NCBI GenBank assembly: GCA_003054665.1
Contig: QAYY01000013.1
Coordinates: 1-64,000, forward strand
Source of the DNA: Opitutaceae bacterium EW11
Lineage (GTDB): Bacteria > Verrucomicrobiota > Verrucomicrobiia > Opitutales > Opitutaceae
Direction of reading: 5' to 3'
Length of the DNA: 64,000 bases
Made by a program: the position numbers and the translations under genes. The notes below the pieces were generated by a model. The model saw only the letters and a program-made list of their open reading frames with translations. It did no database searches and was not told the DNA's origin. This document shows positions 31,377 to 40,477 of this stretch, piece by piece; within the stretch, counting starts at the first letter, position 1, and each line of letters begins with the position of its first letter.

Positions 31377-31451
31377 GTCGCTCAGCGGTAGCCGGATTGA
31401 GCGGGAACGAGGCGGGCTCAAATTGGGCGCCGCCGTTTTCTTCCGTGGTGA

Positions 31452-31457
31452 TACACT
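31452..31457 (+). promoter_or_regulatory. -10 box with GTGGTGA extension
   Basis: TACACT preceded by cttccGTGGTGA, matching the spacer pattern of the recurrent promoter, but the upstream hexamer is CGTTTT. Leader to ATG 31500 is A-rich without a Shine-Dalgarno. Confidence 0.5.
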
Positions 31458-31499
31458 AATCCCGTCAGCAACAAACTAAAGAACTCAAATTCGAACACC

Positions 31500-31814
31500 A
31501 TGTACTCTCTCGCTTACAATCACTACGAAGTAGATTCCCAACGTACGCAGTTCCGCTCGGATTGCATCACGCAATTCACCACCGAGGGCTTTGAAGCCAA
31601 TGATGCCCGCGATCGGGTCACTTCCGAGCTGCTCGCAGGGCGGCCCGCAAAGGAGCTGTTCCAGGTGCTTCTTCGAAACGTGAAGCGCCTCCGCGATCGG
31701 CACTACTGGGAATTCCACACTCTGCGCGACAGCATTGAGACTTTGTTTGAGGGACGCGACGTGCCAGAGCTTGGGGAGCTTCTCGCGAAGCTGGAGGCGA
31801 AGTGGAAGAGCTGA
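31500..31814 (+). CDS. hypothetical protein
   Basis: 104 residues, helical and charged, with a central segment AGRPAKELFQVLLRNVKRLRD. No family recognised. Single-gene unit with a recurrent-type -10 box upstream and an intrinsic terminator downstream. Confidence 0.6.
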   Translation: MYSLAYNHYEVDSQRTQFRSDCITQFTTEGFEANDARDRVTSELLAGRPAKELFQVLLRNVKRLRDRHYWEFHTLRDSIETLFEGRDVPELGELLAKLEAKWKS

Positions 31815-31850
31815 AGCGCTGCGAGCGAAGTTACTCCAGATGACACAAGG

Positions 31851-31878
31851 GGCGACCTTCGGGTCGCCTTCTTTTTTT
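31851..31878 (+). terminator. intrinsic terminator
   Basis: GGCGACC/GGTCGCC around TTCG, followed by TTCTTTTTTT. Confidence 0.9.
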
Positions 31879-31985
31879 CCAGCGTTGCAAGTGATTGACG
31901 CCTCAAGATCCAGGTGACTGGATTGAGTGTCCGAGCGACCTCCAGGGTCGATGGGTGGTAGCGGGAGGAGCCGGGCATTCCAGCT

Positions 31986-33287
31986 ATGTCAACTACCTAC
32001 CGAATTCCCAAACTCTCAGATCGAGATGTCGCCGCAGCACTAGGTCGCATACGTGAAACCTTGAAGGATTTGCGGGAGACTAAAGTTGTCGCTCAATTAC
32101 CGCACCTTGGAGGTGTTGATCTGCAGGACCCCAAGCCAGAAGAAACACCAGCTGCCGCGTTTGCGTTTGATCTGCACTCGCGTGTCGCTGCCTCGTTCCA
32201 GCTGATCGACGTCCGAACCGGACGTCCAATGCTTAATATAAACAGAAGGCACGACCAAATCGTCGATGACGGGGTTTTGGAGCCCGACTGGATGAATCAC
32301 ATCCAGAATGAAGAGCGGAAAACATTGCTTCCTAAGCTTTATACTAAGTTGGTCTCTCGGGTTCAGCATGAATTTAGGGTCGATGAGCTGAACGCCACCT
32401 TTGCCGGCACAAGCGACAATCAGTGGGATCGATACAGGACCGCGCAGATGGAGGTGCTCAACAGTCTTCAACAGACGAATCAGCGCCTGCTCGTCGACAT
32501 GGAGAAGTCACTGGCTACCACCCGTGCCGCCGATCTGGCGAAGAATGAGGACGTACGTGCTCAGCTAAAGAAAGATTTTGAGTCAGAGCAGGGGCGGCTC
32601 GCCCAGATCCACGGCCAGCGGATGAAGGAACTTGAGGCCCGGGAAGCCGAGCTAAAGAAGAAGGAGTCGGAGTACGAAACGCACGCCGCGCTCTACCAAG
32701 CTCGCAAAAACGCTAAGGAGCAGTTGGAGCAGCTGAAGGCGTGGCTCAAAGACTCTTCGCTCACGAAGGAAACGGTTCAGAAGCGTAGGCCGGTGCTCGT
32801 CGCGTACGTTGCGGCGATCGTAATCACGGCTGCGATTTCGGCTTGGTACAGCCACCAAGGATACGAGTTGCTCAAGGGTATGGGACCACAGCTGTCGTCG
32901 CTCCCGTGGTGGCAATGGGTGGCAATCACCGCGAAGGCCGTGGTGCCGCTAGCCGCGTTCACGACGTTTGCGATCTACTTCATTCGCTGGGAGGGAGCTT
33001 GGGCTAAGCAGCATGCGGAGGAAGAACTGCGCACGCGTGCCAGAATCATCGACATTGGCCGCTCCTCCTGGCTCTTGGAGGCGGCGAGAGACTCGAAGGA
33101 TGGCGTCACCCCTGCTCTGATCGGGGAGCTCTCAAGAAACCTTTTCTCGAACTCAGTTGGAAATGATTCTGGTGACCTGCACCCCCAAGCCTTCAGCGAT
33201 CTGATTGCTCAGAATCTCACTTCTTTCCGGGTGAAGTCCCCGGACGGATCTGAATTCGAGGCGCAACGCGGCAAGGGGAAAAAGTGA
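31986..33287 (+). CDS. coiled-coil membrane protein
   Basis: 433 residues. The N-terminal 170 residues are soluble; a strong coiled coil covers about 170-265 (Glu/Lys/Gln-rich with ELEAREAELKKKESEYE). Two membrane helices follow at about 272-290 and 306-328, and a ~100-residue C-terminal domain ends the protein. Topology suggests both ends in the cytoplasm. Unrecognised; similar architectures occur in phage- or plasmid-encoded membrane scaffolds. GGGAGGAG lies 17 bases before the ATG, too far for a normal ribosome site. Confidence 0.6.
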   Translation: MSTTYRIPKLSDRDVAAALGRIRETLKDLRETKVVAQLPHLGGVDLQDPKPEETPAAAFAFDLHSRVAASFQLIDVRTGRPMLNINRRHDQIVDDGVLEPDWMNHIQNEERKTLLPKLYTKLVSRVQHEFRVDELNATFAGTSDNQWDRYRTAQMEVLNSLQQTNQRLLVDMEKSLATTRAADLAKNEDVRAQLKKDFESEQGRLAQIHGQRMKELEAREAELKKKESEYETHAALYQARKNAKEQLEQLKAWLKDSSLTKETVQKRRPVLVAYVAAIVITAAISAWYSHQGYELLKGMGPQLSSLPWWQWVAITAKAVVPLAAFTTFAIYFIRWEGAWAKQHAEEELRTRARIIDIGRSSWLLEAARDSKDGVTPALIGELSRNLFSNSVGNDSGDLHPQAFSDLIAQNLTSFRVKSPDGSEFEAQRGKGKK

Positions 33288-33376
33288 GCCCAACATTGGC
33301 TCACACGGAGAAACTCGGCCGGCCCCCGGTAGCGCGGAAATCGCGGCTCACTACCTGAGGAACTTCCTAACAAAAG

Positions 33377-34451
33377 CTATCTGGTTCCCTGGGTAAACTC
33401 TCCTCGAAGAAGCTTTGAAGCACTGCTTGCCCCTTTAATCGCTTCGGGGAGCTGAGCTGCTAGGTCGTCACCCTCTTTGATGATCTCGTTCATCGCTGAT
33501 TCCATGTCCTCTGGAAGTTCGTTTGTCTTAAGGACGAGACGTACCGCAGTGCCACGGAAACCGAAGTCATACGGATGCGTCTCTTTACCCTTCAGTTGCA
33601 GTGCGGAGTCGTAGCTTCCAATGAGGTAGGTCCCGTGTCGGCGGCAAAGTCGAGAAGTGAGAAACAACCCGAAGCGGGAATATTGAAACGGATTGCTCGG
33701 ATCGATGTGGATGCCTTCGTACGTTTTGCCTGAAATGCCAGGCAAGAGGCTCCATGTGAGCGCGTCGTACTCAGTATTTTAGTTTTTCCCTGAGCTTCGG
33801 GTGTGCCCGCAGTGTTTCACGGACGCCGACTCCTCGGTCTAGAATTGCCACCTTCACGCGGTGTTTCGACGGCCAGAATTGCGCACAGTATTCATACGAG
33901 AGAGCTTTGCTGTGCTCTACGATGTTCCTCAGGATTTCGCGTATCGAGTATGCCAAGACATCGTGCAGCGTTCCAGTTCCAGACCTTGCCAGCACCTTTG
34001 CGAGGTTTCGGCTTTGCGTGATCAGGTGGTCCCCGATGCGACCCCCGTACGCCTCGACATCCTCATGGAGCTCGCTTACCGGGCAGCTGGTGATTGGGAT
34101 GTAGCTGGCGTTGCCGGATGCCTCACCAGCGTCCTTCCCAAACTGCAGTCCGAACGTCTTGAAGAAGCCAACGTGGGCGGCGTAGCTGCACCCGTCTCCA
34201 GTTTCGTGGTTAACTGCGTGAAATCGGATGTCCCGATGATCCGCCCGGAACATGTGGATTGCGCGAGATGCCACGAGCATCCCAAAAGGTTCGACCCTGG
34301 TCATGCCCGAAAAATCGAATTCCACCTGCGTAGTTCCGGCCGGAAAGTGGAGGTCTTTGAGTAGTTGCCGCGTCCCCTCCCAGGTCAGCGACGGAACGAA
34401 TATCGTGTGCTTCACCAGCCCCTGGTATACGACATCAGAATGCCGGGGCAC
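33377..34451 (-). pseudogene. STAS plus GHKL-ATPase-like protein, frameshifted
   Basis: The first frame (34451 to 33771) has a STAS-like beta-alpha start, then an HATPase core: REILRNIVEHS (N box) and LDRGVGVRETL (G1 box). It stops at TGA 33771-33773. One frame over the expected continuation is intact down to 33377: NTEYDALTWSLLPGISGKT, FGLFLTSRLCRRHGTYLI and FRGTAVRLVL, which supply the rest of the ATP lid and G2 box. A one-base difference near AAATACTGAG separates them; the joined protein would have about 357 residues. Similar proteins act as ATP-binding regulators. Confidence 0.65.
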
Positions 34452-34577
34452 CAGCGAATTGCGGGCAGATTCGAGAGTAACAGTGGGCTGGCTGACGAGT
34501 ATGCTGCATGGACTTCCCCAGGAACCTCAGCAGAACGAGGTTGTTTCCGCCTGCTCGGTGCACTTTGCTTGAACGGT

Positions 34578-35495
34578 ATGCACGGGACCCAGCCTTTCAA
34601 CCTACACATTTTTGTTGTAGACGGCGATCCGGACGGGCTTCGGATCGTGGAGCGATCCAATTGGAACGGGAAGGCTGTGGTCTTCCCTCGAGCTTTGTAT
34701 CCCAAGATCAAGGCTAGACCCGAGTTCTCTGAGACCGGTGTCTATCTCCTTGCCGGACCTCGAGAAGATGGAAATGGCGAGATGCTCTACATTGGTGAAG
34801 GAGACCCTGTGCGACCGAGAATCGACAGTCACTTCGCCAAGAAGGATTTTTGGACACGTGCGGTTTTTTTTGTAGGCGCCGGTAAGCTCAACAAGGCGCA
34901 CGTACAGTTTCTGGAGGCTCAACTGATTCGTTTCGCCACGGCCGCGAAGCGGATGCATCTCGACAATGGGAACGAACCCACTGATCCGAGCCTATCAGAG
35001 TCGGATCGTGCGGTCTTGGAAGTCTTCCTGCAGCACATGCTGGGCATTCTCCCCATCCTAAGCATCCACGCATTTGAGCAGACGCCGAGCAGTGGTGGTG
35101 GATTTGTTGGACCTGCATCCGCAGGAGCATCCGACGAACCGATGCTTCTCTCCTGCGGGGGCAAGGGGGTCACGGCCTCAGGATTTGAATCAACTCAGGG
35201 ATTTGTGGTGAAAGCCGGATCTCAGGCCGTTCCGTTGAGTGGAGAGGCCCCGTCGCTCCAAGTTCACGTTGGTTCAGTGTTCAAGACCCGAAGAGAGCTG
35301 CTGAACAACGGAGTTCTTAAGCAAGTTGGGGAGCGCTTGGTGTTCACTAAAGACTTTGTATTCAACTCCCCCTCTCTAGCTTCGGCGACAATTCTGGGCC
35401 GCAGCTCGAACGGGCGCGTCGAGTGGAAAGACTCAACAGGAAAGACACTGAAAGAACTACAAGTTGAACAAACTAAGCCGCTTCCAGTGCCGTGA
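34578..35495 (+). CDS. GIY-YIG nuclease-like protein with DUF4357 tail
   Basis: 305 residues from ATG 34578. Residues 50-130 contain the GIY-YIG pattern as GVYLLAG...MLYIGEGD, with an Arg about 10 residues later and ...FLEAQLIRFA. The C-terminal 100 residues (TASGFESTQGFVVKAGSQA..., LVFTKDFVFNSPSLASATILGRSSNGRVEW) match DUF4357. GIY-YIG/DUF4357 proteins are common, poorly studied nuclease-like proteins in defence and mobile regions. Divergent from the broken ATPase gene. Confidence 0.8.
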   Translation: MHGTQPFNLHIFVVDGDPDGLRIVERSNWNGKAVVFPRALYPKIKARPEFSETGVYLLAGPREDGNGEMLYIGEGDPVRPRIDSHFAKKDFWTRAVFFVGAGKLNKAHVQFLEAQLIRFATAAKRMHLDNGNEPTDPSLSESDRAVLEVFLQHMLGILPILSIHAFEQTPSSGGGFVGPASAGASDEPMLLSCGGKGVTASGFESTQGFVVKAGSQAVPLSGEAPSLQVHVGSVFKTRRELLNNGVLKQVGERLVFTKDFVFNSPSLASATILGRSSNGRVEWKDSTGKTLKELQVEQTKPLPVP

Positions 35496-35624
35496 TCGAA
35501 CCGAGGTTGTCACTTATGGTGAGGCTCAAGAATACAGCTCGAATGCAGCCCCTGGAGCAGCAACCCATGGGACTGACCGACGAGTCAGTTTAGCGCATCC
35601 GGTGGCACTCTGACTAGTGCCTGA

Positions 35625-35849
35625 TTTGCCTTCCTGGCCGAGCCGAACCCTGAGCGCGTCGATCCCACGGACCTGGCGCAGTGGGAATTTTTCGTGGTAC
35701 CGACAAGCCTCTTAAACGAGCGCTACCCGAAGCAGAAGACCATTGGCCTGGCCGCAGTGAAGTCGTTGGCTAGCGCCCCGGTCAGGTACTCGGAGTTGCG
35801 AGCTGCAGTTGCGATCGCTCCCAGAACGGGCGCAGTTCCGGCGCCGTGA
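35625..35849 (+). pseudogene. 3' remnant of an unknown gene
   Basis: Seventy-four codons after a stop read as a natural C-terminus: FLAEPNPERVDPTDLAQW, EFFVVPTSLLNERYPKQKTI and a final helix. No start codon lies within reach. This looks like the end of a gene whose 5' part was deleted. I recall a similar LDQW-F-V-PT-LNE pattern in uncharacterised proteins, but the family name is not certain. Confidence 0.5.
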
Positions 35850-35940
35850 ACCTACCGCTTCCGCCGGACACTTGGGTAAGACGCTAACTTAAGGGCCCCT
35901 GACCAAGTGTCCGAGACCGTGTGAAAGTACTTTCGCGAAC

Positions 35941-36318
35941 TCAATGGCCTTTCTGGGCAAGCGTGAATGGGGTGACCAGGCCGAGTTCGGTCCAAGTCAC
36001 GCGACCGGAGTGAATCTCAGCGAATGCGGGACAAGCGCTCATCGAAGGCTGGCCGAAGTAGTCATCGGCAAGGCGGTAATAAACGTACGGTCCCCGTACG
36101 AACGAAGGGATCTCAATTCGCTTATCGGCCCAGCGGAGCACCGTGTGGTTGGGATGGATCTCCACGTTCACTGATTGCGGCCAACCGCGAGCGGTGCCAG
36201 TGGCGAGAGGCGCCTCATGGGAGGACCCAGGATTGGTACTACCCTCCGAGGAGTTTCGGCCGCTGGTGAAGCACCAGACGGAAAATGCGAGGCAGATGAT
36301 CAAGAGTGCTGTTTTCAT
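35941..36318 (-). CDS. exported or membrane-anchored hypothetical
   Basis: 125 residues from ATG 36318 on the minus strand; an upstream in-frame ATG (36354) is less likely because the hydrophobic segment should be N-terminal. Residues 4-18 (ALLIICLAFSVWCF) form a signal or anchor, followed by a Ser/Gly linker and a small beta domain. C15 is a poor lipobox candidate. Unrecognised. Confidence 0.5.
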   Translation of the reverse strand: MKTALLIICLAFSVWCFTSGRNSSEGSTNPGSSHEAPLATGTARGWPQSVNVEIHPNHTVLRWADKRIEIPSFVRGPYVYYRLADDYFGQPSMSACPAFAEIHSGRVTWTELGLVTPFTLAQKGH

Positions 36319-36444
36319 TTCGTCCTTAATGTAGCCCGCGGTGGCTTTGCTCATTTCCCGGAGTCGAAGACCGCTGTGGTCCCAGATCTTAGCACTAAGA
36401 TTCTTGGAGTTACCCTGCTCGACGGGCTCTGAACCTGGCGCCGT

Positions 36445-36669
36445 CTAGCGATCTGCAGCCGCTTCGGTGATTGTCTTAGATGGACCGCCTCTTGGTTGCG
36501 CCTCGAGCTCTAGCTGGGCGCTCCACAACTTAATCCTGAGGCGCGAAAGATCGCACTTTCCGATCGCAACCGCCAAGGCAAGGGTGATTGGGACGGCAAC
36601 TAGGTACCTGAGTGGCAGGCCTCGGCTGCCCTGCTGACTCGAGGCTTTATGTGATTTGGAGGACTTCAT
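36445..36669 (-). CDS. small single-span membrane protein
   Basis: 74 residues from ATG 36669. A basic N-terminus (KSSKSHKASSQQGSRG), a hydrophobic helix at about 22-40 and a polar C-terminus. A longer frame starting at 36915 is Pro/Arg-rich and unlikely. Co-directional with 35941-36318. Unknown function. Confidence 0.45.
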   Translation of the reverse strand: MKSSKSHKASSQQGSRGLPLRYLVAVPITLALAVAIGKCDLSRLRIKLWSAQLELEAQPRGGPSKTITEAAADR

Positions 36670-37116
36670 TTCTGCGCTGGTTGAGGGGCCTGTGGGAAAT
36701 CCGGAAGAGGCCGACAAGGTTCTTATGGGCGTTTTCGGTGGAATTCTTCGCGGATCACACGAGGCGCCTCGGCGGCTGCCGGAAATGATGGATGTCGCTG
36801 GAGATGAAATGAATCGCTGCCCGTCTGCGCAGTTCCCCGCCTGGATGCCTCGGCGAGATGGTCTCTCGAACAACCACGGTGTCGGGGGGGGGAGGGGGAG
36901 GTCGTGAGTCGCCATGCAGGAATGGTAGCAGGCGATCCGATTGGGTGGGTTTTCAGCCCGGAAACTCCACCGTGCTCCCTACCGCGGCTACGAACGGGTG
37001 AAGTGCGTTGTTACCAGGTCGTCGCGTGCAGGCATCGTGGCTCCGCATGGATCTGCATTTAGTCGACAGAATCCACCAACCAGAGACTGTTTCGGCAAAG
37101 TCAGCTGGCTTTCCCA
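36670..37116. other. intergenic region with long G tract
   Basis: No convincing gene. A plus-strand G-rich tract at about 36882-36901 (runs of nine and five G) could form a quadruplex. The rest shows no repeats or promoter of the recurrent type. Confidence 0.35.
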
Positions 37117-37989
37117 ATGCCGCGCATAGTTCAAATCGAACGTCCTGATCTCACCGGAATCTCTCCGACATTCGAATTGGCGTCCCTCGAGAAGCTGTCT
37201 CAAGAGAAGCTGCGTCAGCTTGAAAGAAGGCTAGAGGAGAAGGAGGAGAATTCTACGCTGCCGGTACACGCGAAAGTCGAGTACCTCCTGCGAGGGAGCA
37301 GAGTTGTCGTCGACGCAGGCGTCAGCCGCGACATGGAGCTTTCCGTCGCAACCGGTGCGACACTTCAAACCCTTCCACGACTCGCGAGATGCATGCTCTT
37401 CACCTGGGTCGACAAGACGCTCCCGGAATTGCTGCTCATCATCGATGAATCGAAGGGGCACGTGGGGGTTTTCGGTTCTGTCGATTCGACGGAAAGGCTC
37501 CCCGACGGCTCGCTAGCTTCCCTCTATTTTCATTTCTCCGAGTCCGACTTTGCAGAGTTCATGGCGCGAGACGTGGTGAGCGAAGGTCCTGGACCGTCCG
37601 AGCTCGTTGTGTCCCTCTCAAAAGCTGAGGGAGAAGCGGTCAGATACCTGATGCGAATCGCCCTGAAGACGTTGGCCTACTCTGCGATCCCGCAGCACAA
37701 GCCGGCGCTGCTAAGCACACGCGCGGAGATCAAAGCGGCCGGAATTCATCCGAAGCACGCAACTCGGCCAGCCTATCGCGTGCGCTATCTCCCGCGAATT
37801 ATCCGTCCCACCGCGGCTGCTGATGAACCCAAGGTGAGTGACCCAAAGGAGTTTTTGGGAAGAGCGGGGCACCTCCGGTACTATTCCGACGAAAGGTACA
37901 CGCACATGCGAGGACAGTGGCAGTGGATTCCGCCAATCGAGCCACCAGACGGAGTGAAGGTGGTTTACAAGGTCCGGAAGGTACGCTGA
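37117..37989 (+). CDS. hypothetical protein
   Basis: 290 residues, soluble. A Glu/Lys/Arg coiled segment at 24-48 precedes a mixed alpha-beta region. The last 60 residues (FLGRAGHLRYYSDERYTHMRGQWQWIPP) resemble a short C-terminal module found in phage and plasmid proteins, with His, Arg and Trp conserved. No function assigned. No ribosome site or recurrent promoter. Confidence 0.55.
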   Translation: MPRIVQIERPDLTGISPTFELASLEKLSQEKLRQLERRLEEKEENSTLPVHAKVEYLLRGSRVVVDAGVSRDMELSVATGATLQTLPRLARCMLFTWVDKTLPELLLIIDESKGHVGVFGSVDSTERLPDGSLASLYFHFSESDFAEFMARDVVSEGPGPSELVVSLSKAEGEAVRYLMRIALKTLAYSAIPQHKPALLSTRAEIKAAGIHPKHATRPAYRVRYLPRIIRPTAAADEPKVSDPKEFLGRAGHLRYYSDERYTHMRGQWQWIPPIEPPDGVKVVYKVRKVR

Positions 37990-38052
37990 ATCTTCTACAT
38001 GGTCGCCGCGCCAAACGAGTGGAAGCGAGAGGAGGACACGCAGTTTGGTACT

Positions 38053-38694
38053 TCACATCGGCTCAGCCTTGTCATGATTCATCTGGTCGAGGCGTAGCAG
38101 CGACTTCCCTGGATACACTTCAGCCAGTACCTCGCGAGCGCGTGTCAGTGCAGCGACTCTAGTTGGAAACCTGGTGGGCTGCTGATCGGAGAGGACCAAG
38201 GGACGGTACACGTCCTTGAACGCGTCAAAGTCACTGCCGCTAGTCGCCTCAAGGAACCATTTCCCATCTCTGAGCTGCACCAAGCTGAGCGGTGGGAGAG
38301 GGGAGCCACCGAAGACGCTCCCCAGGTTCTCAGATTTAGTTCCTGCTAAGCCCAGGCTCCACAGGCGCCGCAGGTTTTGAAGTTCTGCTTCGAGCTGCGC
38401 TTGCAGAATCCCACTGGGCGCGTTGCGGCGGCTCATGCTCACGTAGCTTCCATGGCGCCTCTTGTATTCTGCAGCTACCCACCGCTCGCCGTCTCCTTCT
38501 CTGTAAACTGCGGCAGCCTGGCGGCTGCCCTTGAGGGCGAGAAGCACGACGCCAAAGAGAAGCGAGCATGCTGTCACGACTACCCACAGAATTGGGTCTT
38601 CGCCCCGCATCTCTGCTCGGATGGTCATGATGAACGCTGCGGCAGCGAGTACACCCGCAGCTCCGAAGATCAGTTTCGTTGAGGCGTTTTTCAT
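38053..38694 (-). CDS. hypothetical membrane protein
   Basis: 213 residues with two membrane helices at about 8-26 and 35-53. A cytoplasmic or periplasmic domain of 150 residues follows, rich in charged helices and ending with a small folded segment (LSLVQLRDGKWFLEA). Unrecognised. Converges with 37117-37989. Confidence 0.55.
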   Translation of the reverse strand: MKNASTKLIFGAAGVLAAAAFIMTIRAEMRGEDPILWVVVTACSLLFGVVLLALKGSRQAAAVYREGDGERWVAAEYKRRHGSYVSMSRRNAPSGILQAQLEAELQNLRRLWSLGLAGTKSENLGSVFGGSPLPPLSLVQLRDGKWFLEATSGSDFDAFKDVYRPLVLSDQQPTRFPTRVAALTRAREVLAEVYPGKSLLRLDQMNHDKAEPM

Positions 38695-38881
38695 GTAAGC
38701 TTCTCCCGTCCATTGGGTATCGGCGAAGTGGCCTGATTACCCAACTGAAGATTGGCACACTGAGCGCGGGATTTGCTGTGCTTCAATGGACCAGCACCCG
38801 GCCTAATCGAACCGTCCTCATTCAGCGGGTAAGCAGTCCCCGCAAATCGGTCGCCCATGAGGGGTTGTCGAATCAGTCTAG

Positions 38882-39335
38882 CTACCGATCGATCTGGTTT
38901 ACTCGGCGGAACACCCTGATGAAGTTCTGAGCCGGCGACGCCTCACCTCGGATCAGGTCAGGTAGCCGCCTCTGTAGGAGCAGCTCGCTTCGGCCTTCAA
39001 GGCCCGAGAGTTCTGGGTCGTCGAGGTCGCGGAAAGCCATCGCGAACTCAGGAAACTCTCTCCGGGGCACCGGACCGCGCCAAACTCGGGTCACACCGAC
39101 GTGCCGGGGGGCGCCGGAGATTTTCTCAAAGAGCGGCTCCACTGTCCCCTTGTCGCCTTCGAGCACCTGCAGGAAGGCGCCTTCGTGGAACAAGAGAATA
39201 CCCGTGATGCCGCGACGCTGGTTCCGGGCGTGGCTGCCACGCAATAGCCCAGCCAATGAAGCAGGGCTAAATGTATCCCTGGCGGAGTTAGCGTAGATGA
39301 GCTGGAAGATTGGAGGGACTGCTTCTGCAGGTCAT
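38882..39335 (-). pseudogene. BLUF-domain photoreceptor, start out of frame
   Basis: The minus-strand frame reads as a full BLUF domain: FQLIYANSARDTFSPASLAGLL (with the key Tyr), ARNQRRGITGILLFHEGAFLQVLEG, ISGAPRHVGVTRV and EFAMAFRDL. BLUF domains bind FAD and sense blue light. The frame opens just after a TGA and contains no ATG or GTG before the domain. The only nearby ATG (39335-39333) is in another frame, one base out. Either one base has been lost or gained near the start, or a TTG far inside is used, which would delete the essential Tyr. Confidence 0.65.
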
Positions 39336-40027
39336 TCGAATCTCTGTGCGTTGGTAAAAAAGAAACTAATGCGAGAAGCGCATGCGGAGGAGCTCTATTG
39401 TCGCTTCTGGAGGTGCCTTTCTTCGGGTGAAGAAGCTCTGGTTTAGGGGTGACTTCTCTGGAGCTTGGTGGGGCTCGCGAAGCTGCTTTGGGTGAGACCA
39501 TGATGCGCCTTGGAGTGGCGCTTCGATCGGTCGCTTCGTTGGCGCTTTGGGAGGGCCTTTCCGTGGTGACTTTGTCGGGCGCTCCCGGTGTCGCTCACAA
39601 GCCGCGAGGCTCGTGGTTTTGTGCGGCCATGGAGCGGCTATGTGTGAGCCGATCCTGTGACGCGCCTGGAGGCGCATCACTCTGGGTCTTTTCGTCATGC
39701 TCCCCGCGCAAACGCGGGGGCATGACTAGCGCCTACGGGTCGGCGAAGCCTCCCGAGGCGAGAAATGCCGAACATATCTGTTCCTGCTTTTTCGCTACGC
39801 GAAAATTCAGGAACGGGGGCGAGTTCCTCGCCCAGGCCGCTCGTGAGGAGAATTGTGGGCGACTTCGTGGGATACCTTGTGATGACCTCGTGAGGAGATT
39901 CGTGGGATGATTCGTCACTGGATTCGTGGCGACATTAGTGACCTGATCGGTGACACGTCAGTGAGTCGCTTTGTGGGAGTGGTCGTGACGCTTCTTGTTA
40001 GCTACTCCGCCAGCATATTTGTGACCT
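39336..40027. other. structured non-coding block with 12-nt-period repeats
   Basis: No natural protein in any frame. Two stretches (about 39500-39580 and 39840-39990) repeat every ~12 bases with a core like GATT-CGTG. Between them are several near-perfect hairpins: GCGCC/GGCGC near 39665, CCCCGCG/CGCGGGG near 39702-39719, TTTTCGC/GCGAAAA near 39788-39804 and GGGCGAG/CTCGCCC near 39816-39832. Possible origin, centromere-like array or structured RNA. Confidence 0.5.
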
Positions 40028-40051
40028 GAAAACTTCGAGGCGCGGTATGAT
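40028..40051 (+). promoter_or_regulatory. RGAAWC-type promoter, leaderless start
   Basis: GAAAAC (40028-40033), spacer ttcgaGGCGCGG, TATGAT (40046-40051), then GGTCGC and ATG 40058. It drives the restriction-modification operon. Confidence 0.8.
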
Positions 40052-40057
40052 GGTCGC

Positions 40058-40477
40058 ATGGACGAGACATCAAAAAAACTGGAGCAACTTGGAGCGTCTC
40101 CGCGTGAGCCATCGGCAGTCACCAGGCTGGTTGCGGAGCGCCGGCAGGAAATCGAGGCTGCACTCAAACGCGGAGCCAGCGTTGCACGACTCGCAGCCGC
40201 TCTATGTGTCAATCCGAACACCTTAGCTGGGGTGCTTCGACGGCTTAACATTTCCGGCAAACGCCGTAGCAAGCGTGCCGCTGATTCTTCCAGCCGAGAA
40301 TCGGTGCCGCCAAGGCCGCGCATGGCGGCGCGGCCTCGGCCGGTGCCAAGCGACGCTGCCCAAGTGGCTCCCGTTCCGCCGAGACGGAAGATGATCATGG
40401 ATGCGCTTCCAGTGCCAAGGCTCGCTCCGCGGGCGCAAAGACCTGGACCAGGTGAGAACCTTGACGATAAGTACTGA
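40058..40477 (+). CDS. HTH-like regulator upstream of RM gene (leaderless)
   Basis: 139 residues. Residues 30-70 contain a helix-turn-helix-like segment (ALKRGASVARLAAALCVNPNTLAGVLRRLNIS), while the C-terminal half is Arg/Pro-rich and probably disordered. Its ATG lies six bases after the -10 box. The stop overlaps the start of the RM gene (TGATG). By position it may act as a controller of the RM enzyme, but it is not a recognised C-protein. Confidence 0.6.
   Translation: MDETSKKLEQLGASPREPSAVTRLVAERRQEIEAALKRGASVARLAAALCVNPNTLAGVLRRLNISGKRRSKRAADSSSRESVPPRPRMAARPRPVPSDAAQVAPVPPRRKMIMDALPVPRLAPRAQRPGPGENLDDKY

Noticed and set aside
33309-33330. AGAAAC near 33309 as another recurrent promoter
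   Set aside because: The distance to the TAGCGC box is 15, the box lacks the final T, and no gene starts downstream.
39366-39698. Minus-strand ORF with Pro-x-Lys-x repeats
   Set aside because: The tetrapeptide pattern is a by-product of the 12-base DNA repeats, and the frame is not kept through the block.
39449-39910. Plus-strand ORF of 153 codons
   Set aside because: Composition follows the 12-base repeats and hairpins, with no natural protein features; treated as non-coding.
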